33,843 bases of DNA. Origin: an uncultured bacterium. Its GTDB lineage: Bacteria; Bacteroidota; Bacteroidia; Chitinophagales; Chitinophagaceae. Every line of letters begins with the position of its first letter. Position 1 is the first letter of the stretch. The DNA lies in the NCBI GenBank assembly GCA_903951405.1, contig CAJBBV010000051.1:1-33843 (forward strand). The letters run 5' to 3'. Made by a program: the position numbers and the translations under genes. This document shows positions 24,717 through 33,180 of this stretch, in pieces. A model generated the notes under the pieces. It saw nothing but the letters and a program-made list of their open reading frames with translations, searched no databases and was not told the DNA's origin.

Positions 24717-26264
24717 TCACCCTCCCCAACCTTCCCGATCAAGGTTTCTATATTGAATAGCTTCAGCTATATGTTCAGTCATGATGTGTTGATCATTTCC
24801 TAAGTCGGCAATCGTTCTAGCTACTTTTAATATTCTATCGTAAGCGCGAGCAGATAGGTTGAGACGCTCCATTGCTTTTTTCAGCAAAATCTGTGCTGGC
24901 TCATCTAGTTGACAAATTATTTTTAGTTCTCTCGAACCCATCTGGGCATTTGAATAAATGCCTGGATTTTCTGCATATCGTTGAGTCTGAATTTTTCGTG
25001 CTGCGATTACACGTTCTCTGATTGCTTCAGATTTTTCAGTGATTTGCTGAGATGCCAGTTGAGAAAATGCTACCGGAGTAACTTCTACGTGCAGGTCAAT
25101 TCTATCCAGCAGTGGACCCGAAATTTTATTTAAGTATTTAGTCACTAGGCCTGGCGGGCAGGTGCATTTTTTTTCTGGGTGATTATAGAAACCACAGGGG
25201 CATGGATTCATGGAGGCAACGAGCATAAAGGAAGTAGGAAAATCGATGGCAATGCGAGCGCGAGATATAGTTACTTTTCTTTCTTCGATGGGTTGTCTCA
25301 TAACTTCTAAGACAGTTCTTTTAAATTCAGGGAGTTCATCAAGAAATAGAACACCATTGTGTGCCAGTGATATTTCTCCTGGTTGTGGTGTAGAGCCGCC
25401 TCCTACGAGTGCAACATCACTGATGGTATGATGAGGGCTTCGAAATGGTCTTTTTGTTATAAGACTGGTATGTTCTGGAAGTTTACCCGCAACGCTATGG
25501 ATTTTTGTGCTTTCGAGTGATTCTTCTATAGATAGTGGGGGAAGAATAGAGGGCAATCTTTTTGCAAGCATGGTTTTCCCGGCGCCGGGCGGACCGATGA
25601 GAATTACATTATGTCCGCCCGCCGCCGCGATTTCCATTGCCCTCTTAATATTTTCTTGTCCTTTAACTTCTGAAAAATCAGTTTCAAATTTAATTTGAGA
25701 TTGGTAAAATTCTTTTTCAACATCTATTTTAATGGGTGTTGTATTATTCCCATCATTTCGGATAAAGTCTACTACTTCCTTTAGCGACCGAAGTCCATAC
25801 ACATTAAGTCCATTAACCATTGCTGCTTCTTTAGCATTTGTGTCCGGCACAATCAGTCCTTTGAATCCTTCCTTTCTTCCTTGTATGGCAATGGGCAATG
25901 CGCCTCTAATTGATCTTAGTTCACCATCAAGACTGAGTTCGCCCATTAAAATATGATCTGAAAGTCGTGGAGAAAATTTTAGTTGTTCCGATGCAGCCAA
26001 TACACCTATGGCAATTGGAAGATCAAATGCAGTACCACTTTTTTTTAGGTCTGCAGGAGCTAGATTTACTACAATGCGTGTTCTTGGCATTTCGAATCCA
26101 TTTGACTTGATAGCACTCTCAACGCGTTGCATACTCTCTTTAATGGAGTTGTCTGGTAGACCAACGATGCAATAATCCTTTCCTTGTGCAGTCCAATTTA
26201 CTTCAATGGTAATGGTGATTGCTTCAACACCATAAACGGCACTTCCAAACGTCTTGATAAACAT
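24717..26264 (-). CDS. YifB/ComM-family Mg-chelatase-like AAA+ ATPase
   Basis: A 515-residue protein. The N-terminal Lon-protease-like domain (about 1-170) has TIEVNWTAQGKDYCIVGLPD. The AAA+ core has Walker A GPPGAGKT (224-231) and Walker B LFLDELPEF. A cysteine group (NPCPCGFYNHPEKKCTCPPG) lies after the core, and a Mg-chelatase C-terminal domain ends the protein. ComM, the studied member, is a helicase that aids branch migration during natural transformation. The role here is inferred from family only. An 84-nt gap separates it from the MutS-like gene upstream, so it may be in the same transcript. Confidence 0.92.
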   Translation of the reverse strand: MFIKTFGSAVYGVEAITITIEVNWTAQGKDYCIVGLPDNSIKESMQRVESAIKSNGFEMPRTRIVVNLAPADLKKSGTAFDLPIAIGVLAASEQLKFSPRLSDHILMGELSLDGELRSIRGALPIAIQGRKEGFKGLIVPDTNAKEAAMVNGLNVYGLRSLKEVVDFIRNDGNNTTPIKIDVEKEFYQSQIKFETDFSEVKGQENIKRAMEIAAAGGHNVILIGPPGAGKTMLAKRLPSILPPLSIEESLESTKIHSVAGKLPEHTSLITKRPFRSPHHTISDVALVGGGSTPQPGEISLAHNGVLFLDELPEFKRTVLEVMRQPIEERKVTISRARIAIDFPTSFMLVASMNPCPCGFYNHPEKKCTCPPGLVTKYLNKISGPLLDRIDLHVEVTPVAFSQLASQQITEKSEAIRERVIAARKIQTQRYAENPGIYSNAQMGSRELKIICQLDEPAQILLKKAMERLNLSARAYDRILKVARTIADLGNDQHIMTEHIAEAIQYRNLDREGWGG

Positions 26265-26348
26265 GACGTGAAGATATCTTGTCTTCGATGTTTAGCTTTG
26301 GTGTAAAGCCCACATAGAAATGTTTATTCCGGTTGGGAAGCGTTTAAA

Positions 26349-27689
26349 TTATCGCTTTTCTTCGGTGTTTCCACTGAGCTGATTTAAAAGGGATAGTACC
26401 CCTTCTTTTTTTAAAATCAAGAACCCCATTCTGTCGTTGCTTATACCTTCTTTTAGTTGATAGCTAAAATGCAGTTCATCTTTATGGAGTGTTGTTTCGA
26501 AATACTTAAAGCTAATCGAAGGGTATTGTTTTAAGTCTTCGCCTATTTCATAGAGGTGAGTAGATAAAATGAATAATACATTTTTAAACTTTACTAGTCC
26601 ACTTATTACTGCCTCCGAACATTTCATAGCATCTTGAATATTTGTCCCCTTAAATAATTCATCAATCAATACGAGCCAACTCTTGCCATCGCTAATGCGC
26701 AATAATGTTTCGCGAATGCGTTTGACTTCATTGAAAAAATAACTTTCACCTTTGATGATATTATCTTCTACGTTGATATTGCTTAATATACCATCAAATA
26801 AAGTGAGTTCCATTTTTTCTGCTGGTACTCCCATTCCAATATGCGCTAGATATACTGAGAGGCCTAGGCCTTTGATTAATGTACTCTTTCCCGCCATATT
26901 TGCTCCAGTAAGGAAGATGAAGTTTTTGTCTTTGTTTAGCGTAATGTTATAGCTTACTGGTTTTGTGAGCATGAGGTGACGAAGATTGACAGCGTCTATG
27001 GAAGGGGATTCTCGTTCAACAAAAAAGGGTTCGTTGAGCTGAAGTGATTTGTTGGCAACTGCCATGGAATACCAAGCGTCTAGGGTTCCGTAGCAAAGGA
27101 TTAAGCTTCTTATTTGTGTATGAAATTCAACATGAAAAAACCGACCATATCGAAGAACTTCTTGTGTTGTTAAATCTGAGAATTCTTTTTTCTGTTTCAA
27201 CTCAAGTAGGCCATGGTGATTCACGATACGCTCAACCTGATTTAATATTTTCTCGACATTAGCTGGTCTTTTTTCGCCACTAAAAAGAGAAATTAATTCA
27301 TTGTATCCTTGAATGAATTCAAACAATTGTTTCACTGAAAATAAAATCATAGAGTAGCTCGCTCTATGTAGCCATTTGTAGAGATAAGAATCAATAGAGC
27401 TAGCATGTTGTGGAATATTAACCGGGGAGTCGTCAAGAAATTTATCGATTATAAGAAGTGTACCGTTGGTTATTTGCTTTGGCCATACCTCTAATTTCCT
27501 GCTAATTATTTTTAAGGTTTCTTGAACTTGTTTTATTTCATTTAATGAGCCAAGCGGTTGAGAAAAAAACTGATGGAGTACTTGTTTTCCTGCTTGTGTT
27601 TTTGTGTTATCTATGCGTTTGAATAAAGAGTATTCTTCTTCCTTGTGAAATACAGAAAGATCATAGAGCGTGGTTTTGTCTACAAGCAT
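26349..27689 (-). CDS. MutS-like ATPase lacking the mismatch-recognition domain
   Basis: A 446-residue protein with a MutS lever/core domain (about 1-225) and the MutS ATPase (about 226-430). Walker A is TGANMAGKST (261-270) and Walker B is WLVLIDELFKGTN (338-350). GESYFFNEVKRI (314-325) stands where MutS has its composite-site signature, and STHLYEI follows. The domain I Phe-x-Glu mismatch reader is absent, and there is no Smr nuclease tail as in MutS2. It is not the replicative mismatch sensor; it belongs to a MutS-related family of unknown function. Its start is 10 nt after the dihydroorotase stop, so the two are co-transcribed. Confidence 0.87.
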   Translation of the reverse strand: MLVDKTTLYDLSVFHKEEEYSLFKRIDNTKTQAGKQVLHQFFSQPLGSLNEIKQVQETLKIISRKLEVWPKQITNGTLLIIDKFLDDSPVNIPQHASSIDSYLYKWLHRASYSMILFSVKQLFEFIQGYNELISLFSGEKRPANVEKILNQVERIVNHHGLLELKQKKEFSDLTTQEVLRYGRFFHVEFHTQIRSLILCYGTLDAWYSMAVANKSLQLNEPFFVERESPSIDAVNLRHLMLTKPVSYNITLNKDKNFIFLTGANMAGKSTLIKGLGLSVYLAHIGMGVPAEKMELTLFDGILSNINVEDNIIKGESYFFNEVKRIRETLLRISDGKSWLVLIDELFKGTNIQDAMKCSEAVISGLVKFKNVLFILSTHLYEIGEDLKQYPSISFKYFETTLHKDELHFSYQLKEGISNDRMGFLILKKEGVLSLLNQLSGNTEEKR

Positions 27690-27699
27690 TTTATCCAGA

Positions 27700-29043
27700 T
27701 TATTTTCGGTCGAATGCTAATCGCATGCCTCGATAGCTAGTATCAACTATGTTATTTTCGTATACAGGAAAGCCATTTACAATTGTTTTTTCAATCGTTG
27801 CGGGCATTGTAAATCCTTCTAACGGGCTCCATCCACATTTGTATAAAATATTTTCCTTAGCTATGGTCATCTCTTTATTTAAGTCTACTAACACTAGATC
27901 AGCGTAATACCCTTCGCGTATAAATCCTCTCTCTTTGATATTGAAGCATGTGGCCACACTATGACTCGTTTTTTGTACAATTTTTTTAAGTGATATTTTC
28001 CCTTGTTTATGATAATGTAACATCAGCTGGAGGCTATGTTGCACTAAGGGTAAGCCTGCATGCGAGTTTGTATAACTGCCGAATTTTTCTTCCATCGTAT
28101 GTGGTGCATGATCAGTTGCTATCACATCAAGCCGATCATCTAGCAATGCTTCCCAAAGCGCTTCTTTATTCTCTTTTGATTTTATGGCGGGATTACATTT
28201 TATTTTATTGCCAAGTAATGCGTAATCATCTGCCGTAAAGTGAAGATGATGAACACATACTTCACTAGTGATGCGCTTGTCTTCCAATGGAATCATATTG
28301 CTGAATAGCTGAAGTTCTTTTGCTGTTGAAATATGCAAAATGTGCAGTCGGGTATTGTTTCTTTTAGCAAGTTGTACTGCCATCAAGGATGATTCAAAGC
28401 AACCTTCTACATCCCTGATTCGCGGATGATCTGATGCTTCAAGAATTTCTTTCTCTGACTGAATTCGTGCAAGGTTTGATTTAATGATTCGTTCGTCTTC
28501 ACAATGGGTTGCTATAAGCAATTCACTTTTTCTAAAAATGGTATCAAGTGTTAAGTGGTTGTCTACAAGCATATTTCCCGTAGATGATCCCATAAAAATT
28601 TTTATACCGCATACCTGTTCTTTTTTATCATTTGTTTTAAGTACCTCTTCCTCATTGTCGTTTGAGGTACCCATGAAAAAAGAATAATTGGCAGGAGATG
28701 AATTAGCTGCAATGGTATATTTTTCCTCAAGCAATTCTTGGGTGAGGGCAGCTGGTTTGGTATTCGGCATTTCCATAAAGCTTGTTGTTCCGCCGGCAAT
28801 GGCTGCAATAGACTCGGTATGTATGGTGGCCTTATGGGTGAGCCCTGGTTCCCTGAAATGCACTTGGTCGTCGATTAGTCCGGGTAATAGGTATTTGTTT
28901 TCCCCATTAATCTCCCTGGCGTTATATTTATTATCGATTACAGGATCTATTTTTAAAATTCGCTGATCGCCAATAAGGACATCTGCATTATAAATTCGAC
29001 CTTCGTTTACAATCTGGGTATTTTTAATGATTATTTTCGACAT
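27700..29043 (-). CDS. pyrC: dihydroorotase, class I-like, with Gln in the first metal-ligand position
   Basis: A 447-residue amidohydrolase cyclising carbamoyl-aspartate to dihydroorotate in pyrimidine synthesis. The motif after strand 1 reads IDDQVHFREPG, so Q60 replaces the first His of the usual D-x-H-x-H; H62 remains. Other sites are present: K148 (GIKIFMGSS), a candidate carbamylated lysine, H180 (IATHCED), the LHILHIST histidine and ATDHAPH. I recall the DDQVHF form from other Bacteroidota, so it is probably lineage-typical and active rather than decayed. Allantoinase or hydantoinase is the alternative reading. The start is 22 nt from the divergent RemB-like gene. Confidence 0.85.
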   Translation of the reverse strand: MSKIIIKNTQIVNEGRIYNADVLIGDQRILKIDPVIDNKYNAREINGENKYLLPGLIDDQVHFREPGLTHKATIHTESIAAIAGGTTSFMEMPNTKPAALTQELLEEKYTIAANSSPANYSFFMGTSNDNEEEVLKTNDKKEQVCGIKIFMGSSTGNMLVDNHLTLDTIFRKSELLIATHCEDERIIKSNLARIQSEKEILEASDHPRIRDVEGCFESSLMAVQLAKRNNTRLHILHISTAKELQLFSNMIPLEDKRITSEVCVHHLHFTADDYALLGNKIKCNPAIKSKENKEALWEALLDDRLDVIATDHAPHTMEEKFGSYTNSHAGLPLVQHSLQLMLHYHKQGKISLKKIVQKTSHSVATCFNIKERGFIREGYYADLVLVDLNKEMTIAKENILYKCGWSPLEGFTMPATIEKTIVNGFPVYENNIVDTSYRGMRLAFDRK

Positions 29044-29065
29044 GACTGATAATATTAGATATTGT

Positions 29066-30730
29066 ATGCAAATTATTAAATCCTTTTTAGTCGCCTTTAT
29101 TTTTATTTTCCCCCTTGTTGCTACTAGTCAATCTACACTTCTTCCACAGGGGTCAAAGGAGAATATATTGATGGATAGACTGGAAATAAAAATGCAAACT
29201 GATCCTTCCCTCAATTTTTCCTTTTTGAAGCCATTTAGTCGAAAGTCTTGGGTTGCTTCGCTCCAACGAGCACAGGATAGCGGTGAGCACATTTCGTTAA
29301 CCCCAGTTGATCGGTATAACATGTCACGTTCTATGTTAAACAATATGGAATGGGCTACGCATGATTCCAGCACATTCAAAAGTAAGCAGCCCATGCTGAA
29401 ATCATTTTTTAGAGACCCCGCTAATCTATTATTAATTGATCAAAAGGATTTTTTTCTAGCCTTGAATCCCGTTCTTCAATTACAGGCGATATATGATGAT
29501 TTCTCCGACAAGTTCCTTTATATGAATACACGAGGAGCCGTGGTGAGGTCGCTTATAGCAGGTAAAATCGGCTTTCATGCCTATTTAACGGAGACCCAAG
29601 AGAAGCCACCCATGTTTGTACGAGATCGTGTTGAAGAATTTCGTGCAGTCCCTGGGGCTGGTTTATATAAGCGCTTTAAACAAACCGGGTATGATTATTT
29701 TGATGCAAGAGGCTCAGTGTTTTTTAATGCCGCAAAATTTATTGATGTTCAATTTGGGTATGACAAGTTATTCATGGGCAGTGGATACCGAAGTTTATTC
29801 GTAAGTGATTATTCAAATAGTCATCTGTTTTTGAATCTCAATCTTCATGCAGGACGATTCAATTATATGAGTCGAATTATGGAATTAACCTCTCAGTATA
29901 CAAGAAGGGTAGATAAGGACACATTATTCCCCAAAAAATATGCAGTTATTCATCATATGAGTTTCAATGCTCCAAAATGGTTAACCATTGGACTTTTTGA
30001 GAGTATTGTTTTTGGCAGACAAGACCATTTTGAATTTAGCTACTTGAATCCTGTGATGTTTTTACGTGTTGCTGAATTGCAAGTGGGTAGTCCAGATAAT
30101 TCATTTGTAGGATTTGATGCCAAAGCAAATATAAATAAGCGTGTTCAGCTATATGGCCAAGTATTGATTGATGAATTTAATATGAAATACATCAGGCAAC
30201 GTAATGGTTGGTGGGGTAATAAATGGGCATTTCAGGGTGGGCTGAAGTATATAGACGCATTAGGGATTAAAAATTTAGACTTTCAATTGGAAGCCAATTG
30301 GATAAGACCATTTACGTATTCGCATTTTGATACCATTGCTAATTATACCCATTACAATCAACCTATAGCGCACCCATTGATGTCTAATATCCGCGAGTAT
30401 ATTGCTATTATGCGTTTGCAACCTCTTCCTAAATGGACTTTGCAAGCCAAGGCAATTTACTGGCAGAATGGGGTAGATACCGCTGGTAAAAATTTCGGAA
30501 ACAATATCTTTTTATCAAATGAAACACGCGCGACCTTTGATGGATATCAATATGGGTCACCTGTAAGTGTTAAGAACCTGAATGTAAATTTGTGGATGGC
30601 CTATGAAGTGAAAGAGAATTTTTTTGTAGAAGGAAATTTGTATTTACGTAGGGCTGGTCAGTTAGCCAATAATGTATTTGGTTCAGTTGGCATACGATGG
30701 AACATGCAACGAAGGGAGTATGATTATTAA
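29066..30730 (+). CDS. outer-membrane protein, RemB-like (gliding-associated)
   Basis: I chose the ATG at 29066 (554 residues), which starts a clean signal peptide ending VATSQS. Two upstream ATGs in frame (29027 and 29042) would overlap the divergent dihydroorotase gene. The mature protein is rich in aromatic beta-strands. Recognisable stretches are VQFGYDKLFMGSGYRSLFVSDYSNSHLF split by turns, FEFSYLNPVMFLR, and the C-terminal strand FGSVGIRWNMQ. They resemble RemB of Flavobacterium gliding motility as I remember it, and more loosely Wzi-like barrels. No lipobox is visible. The stop codon directly abuts the heptad repeat array. Confidence 0.6.
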   Translation: MQIIKSFLVAFIFIFPLVATSQSTLLPQGSKENILMDRLEIKMQTDPSLNFSFLKPFSRKSWVASLQRAQDSGEHISLTPVDRYNMSRSMLNNMEWATHDSSTFKSKQPMLKSFFRDPANLLLIDQKDFFLALNPVLQLQAIYDDFSDKFLYMNTRGAVVRSLIAGKIGFHAYLTETQEKPPMFVRDRVEEFRAVPGAGLYKRFKQTGYDYFDARGSVFFNAAKFIDVQFGYDKLFMGSGYRSLFVSDYSNSHLFLNLNLHAGRFNYMSRIMELTSQYTRRVDKDTLFPKKYAVIHHMSFNAPKWLTIGLFESIVFGRQDHFEFSYLNPVMFLRVAELQVGSPDNSFVGFDAKANINKRVQLYGQVLIDEFNMKYIRQRNGWWGNKWAFQGGLKYIDALGIKNLDFQLEANWIRPFTYSHFDTIANYTHYNQPIAHPLMSNIREYIAIMRLQPLPKWTLQAKAIYWQNGVDTAGKNFGNNIFLSNETRATFDGYQYGSPVSVKNLNVNLWMAYEVKENFFVEGNLYLRRAGQLANNVFGSVGIRWNMQRREYDY

Positions 30731-31014
30731 ACGCTTTACGCTGAGCGTTTTGGGTTGGGAGTTGGGGGTTGGGGGTTATCGCTTTACGCTTAGCGCTTAA
30801 CGCTTTACGCTTATCGCTTTACGCTTTTTATGAAATAACCCCTAACATTTAACGTCTAACATCTAACGTCTAACTTCTAACATCTAACATCTAACATCTA
30901 ACGTCTAACCCCTAACCCCTAACATCTAACCCCTAACATCTAACATCTAACGTCTAACGTCTAACATCTACCCCCTAACATCTAACGTCTAACATCTAAC
31001 GTCTAACATCTAAC
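30731..31014. repeat. heptanucleotide-phased repeat array filling a convergent stop-to-stop gap
   Basis: All 284 bases divide into 40 consecutive 7-mers plus 4 bases with no phase slip. Block A (30731-30751) has ACGCTTT-like units. Block B (30752-30779) is GGGTTGG, GAGTTGG, GGGTTGG, GGGTTAT. Block C (30780-30828) is seven CGCTTNN units. One irregular 7-mer (30829-30835) follows. Block D (30836-31010) is 25 units of TAACNNC type: 11 TAACATC, 7 TAACGTC, 4 TAACCCC, and single TAACATT, TAACTTC and TACCCCC units. A last TAAC (31011-31014) touches the porT stop codon. The G-rich block B is the inverted complement type of the TAACCCC units. The array begins directly after the RemB-like stop codon. 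It has no spacers, so it is not CRISPR. Confidence 0.95.
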
Positions 31015-31749
31015 TCATTTCCCCCCTCCTTCAAAATGCAAGGAGAAGAGAATCATTCGGCTGTTCATCTTATCAATAACATTGGAGTAGATTAATTTTT
31101 CATCTCGGCTATGTACATTGGAAAGTCCATAGCTGAATTTTATCTCTGGAGATAAGATGAAGTAGGGGAAGAAAAATTGGAAGCCAATCCCTCCTTCAAT
31201 ACCATAGTCTGTTTTATTTACCTTGACGATGTTATCTGAATTTCGTGCACCTGAATTGCTTGCTAGGTCAAAATCGTATTTCATTCCAGCCAGGGTATAC
31301 ACTCGAAAATTATTTATTCGGTCGCTTTTTAACCTCACTTGCAACGGGAAGCTCATTACGATGGATTCTACGTTTTGCTTTTCATATGTTGTGCTTTGGT
31401 CATTTGGATAGCGTAGGGTGTATCCAAATTTCTTTTCACTAAATATGAGGTTCAATGGGTAGAATCGGAAATCGAGGTGTTTTGAGACCTGGTAAGTGGC
31501 CATGATGCCTAAATGTATGCGGCCACTATTTTTAGAATTAACTGTCTGAACAGTATCTCGATTAAGAAAATAGGGATGATGCGTAATGTTATAATGAGAA
31601 GTGTTATAGCCTAACACAATGCCGAAATAATATTTCTTTTCATCATGGTCGGGTAGATTCAATTCTATCCCATGCTGAGCATAGGATGACAGCATGATGA
31701 AAAGACATATAGTTAATGATATTATTTTTCGCCTATGTAGATGCTGCAT
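31015..31749 (-). CDS. porT: PorT/SprT-like outer-membrane beta-barrel, T9SS component
   Basis: A 244-residue barrel with a signal peptide (about 1-24, ending SSYAQ). The body shows FGIVLGYNTSHYNI, HLDFRFYPLNLIFSEKKFGY, MSFPLQVRLKSDRINNFRVY and a final MILFSLHFEG strand. The run from RFYPLNL to the SDRINNFR motif and then GIGFQFFFPYFILSPEIKFS follows PorT/SprT as I remember it. PorT is required for secretion by T9SS. Its first 28 nt overlap the end of ubiE, and the ubiE-porT pairing is frequent in Bacteroidota. Generic PorT-fold porin is the alternative. The stop codon is the first base after the heptad array. Confidence 0.75.
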   Translation of the reverse strand: MQHLHRRKIISLTICLFIMLSSYAQHGIELNLPDHDEKKYYFGIVLGYNTSHYNITHHPYFLNRDTVQTVNSKNSGRIHLGIMATYQVSKHLDFRFYPLNLIFSEKKFGYTLRYPNDQSTTYEKQNVESIVMSFPLQVRLKSDRINNFRVYTLAGMKYDFDLASNSGARNSDNIVKVNKTDYGIEGGIGFQFFFPYFILSPEIKFSYGLSNVHSRDEKLIYSNVIDKMNSRMILFSLHFEGGGK

Positions 31750-32465
31750 ATTCCTAAGCTAAGTCTGTTGAATGAGGTATTGCTATATCCGGTGGATGAA
31801 AGAATTTGGATGAATTCTTTTCCTTCCGGAAATTTTTGAACTGAATCGTTTAGGTATTGATAAGCGTCTCTGTTTTTTGAAAATAGTCGTCCCATTCCTG
31901 GGGCTACAATTGACATATAGAGGTTGTAAATTTGTTGGATAACAGGAAGGGAAGGACGAGAAAATTCCAACACGACCAGTTTGCCGCCGGGCTTTAGTAC
32001 CCTGTTTATTTCAGAAAGACCTTTTTCAAGATGTTGAAAATTTCTCACACCAAATGAAACGGTGACCGCATCGAATGAATTATCAGCAAAATTCAGGGCC
32101 TCACTGTCTCCCAATTGGAGTTCGATGGTATTTTCCAGTTGAGCTTCTCTGATTTTTTTTCTTCCTAGGTCAAGCATGCCTTCGGAGATGTCAATTCCGA
32201 TGATTTTTTTAGGACCAAGTAGTTTGGTTGCAAGGATTGCCACGTCTGCAGTGCCGGTTGCTACATCCAAAATCACCTGTGGATTAATGCTTTTGAGTGC
32301 CCCTAATGCCTTTTTTCTCCAACTAATGTCAATGCCAGCAGATAAAAACCGGTTAAGAAAGTCGTATTGCGGAGCAATTCTGTTGAACATGAGTGCCACC
32401 TGCTCTTTTTTCGATAAATTTGATGCAATATCAGGAACGACAGTATCGTGAGCGAATTTCCCCAT
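31722..32465 (-). CDS. ubiE: demethylmenaquinone / ubiquinone methyltransferase
   Basis: A 247-residue SAM-dependent methyltransferase; in Bacteroidota it makes menaquinone from demethylmenaquinone (MenG function). I chose the ATG at 32465 (MGKFAHDTVVPD). The longer frame to 32558 lies over the engB start region and lacks family resemblance. Motifs are MFNRIAPQYDFLNRFLSAGID (about 26-46, read in two parts), VILDVATGTADVAIL (64-78) for SAM, the DNSFDAVTVSFGVRNF region, and RVLKPGGKLVVLEFS. Its 3' end overlaps porT by 28 nt. Confidence 0.93.
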   Translation of the reverse strand: MGKFAHDTVVPDIASNLSKKEQVALMFNRIAPQYDFLNRFLSAGIDISWRKKALGALKSINPQVILDVATGTADVAILATKLLGPKKIIGIDISEGMLDLGRKKIREAQLENTIELQLGDSEALNFADNSFDAVTVSFGVRNFQHLEKGLSEINRVLKPGGKLVVLEFSRPSLPVIQQIYNLYMSIVAPGMGRLFSKNRDAYQYLNDSVQKFPEGKEFIQILSSTGYSNTSFNRLSLGICSIYIGEK

Positions 32466-32470
32466 GGCTA

Positions 32471-32478
32471 CAAAAATA
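32471..32478 (-). promoter_or_regulatory. possible -7 box of ubiE-porT
   Basis: The minus strand reads TATTTTTG, an exact TAnnTTTG match, but only 5 nt separate it from the ubiE ATG. The transcript would be leaderless or nearly so. It may be chance. Confidence 0.3.
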
Positions 32479-32529
32479 GTCAAATTAGCCACTTTAGGTC
32501 TTAAAGCTTTTATAAATCTCAACCAATCC

Positions 32530-33180
32530 ATGATCTTTACCAAGGCGACATACATCATCAGTAATCCAGATCATACAGCTTGTCCTAAGCCAGATCGACC
32601 AGAATATGCATTTATCGGTCGCAGTAACGTGGGCAAATCCTCGTTGATTAATATGATTACCGGGATTAAAAATTTAGCGAAGACTTCCGGCACACCGGGG
32701 AAGACTCAATTGATCAATCATTTTTTTATAGAGAGTAAGGCGAAAGAGCTTGCTCCATTACAGCAATGGTATTTGGTTGATCTTCCAGGATATGGTTTTG
32801 CTAAAGTTTCTGCATCGAAGCGAAAGAGTTGGGAGAAGATGATTGGAGAATATGTTCGTTCTAGGGAAAATCTGATTAATCTTTTTGTATTGGTTGATTC
32901 AAGGCATACTCCTCAGCAGCTTGACCTTGATTTTGTAAATAAGATGGGTGAGTGGAAGGTTCCATTTGCTATCGTATTCACAAAATCGGATAAAGAAACT
33001 CAAAAGGTTGTAAGTGCCCACGTGCGTCAATTTGCAGAAGCCATGAAAAAAACATGGGTAGAACTCCCGCCCATATTTGTTACAAGTGCTGAGAAAAAAA
33101 CAGGGAAAGCAGATTTAGTGACTTTGATTGAGGAAATGAATAAGGAGGCTTTTGAGAAATTTAAAAATAAGGATGCATGA
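32530..33180 (+). CDS. engB: ribosome biogenesis GTPase EngB (YsxC/YihA)
   Basis: A 216-residue small GTPase needed for large-subunit assembly. I chose the ATG at 32530 (MIFTKATYIISNPDHTACP), not the one at 32464, which adds 22 atypical residues and overlaps the ubiE start. G-motifs: G1 GRSNVGKSS, G2/switch GTPGKTQ, G3 DLPGYG, G4 TKSD, and the G5-like TSAEKKTG. It is divergent from ubiE and overlaps the next gene by 4 nt (ATGA). Confidence 0.95.
   Translation: MIFTKATYIISNPDHTACPKPDRPEYAFIGRSNVGKSSLINMITGIKNLAKTSGTPGKTQLINHFFIESKAKELAPLQQWYLVDLPGYGFAKVSASKRKSWEKMIGEYVRSRENLINLFVLVDSRHTPQQLDLDFVNKMGEWKVPFAIVFTKSDKETQKVVSAHVRQFAEAMKKTWVELPPIFVTSAEKKTGKADLVTLIEEMNKEAFEKFKNKDA

Noticed and set aside
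30836-31014. CRISPR array
   Set aside because: The repeats are 7 nt, contiguous and without unique spacers, and no cas gene is near.
32464-32529. N-terminal extension of engB from the ATG at 32464
   Set aside because: It overlaps the ubiE start codon (shared CCATGG) and adds 22 residues unlike the family; the ATG at 32530 fits better.
32466-32558. N-terminal extension of ubiE up to 32558
   Set aside because: The added 31 residues do not resemble UbiE and lie in antisense over the start of engB.
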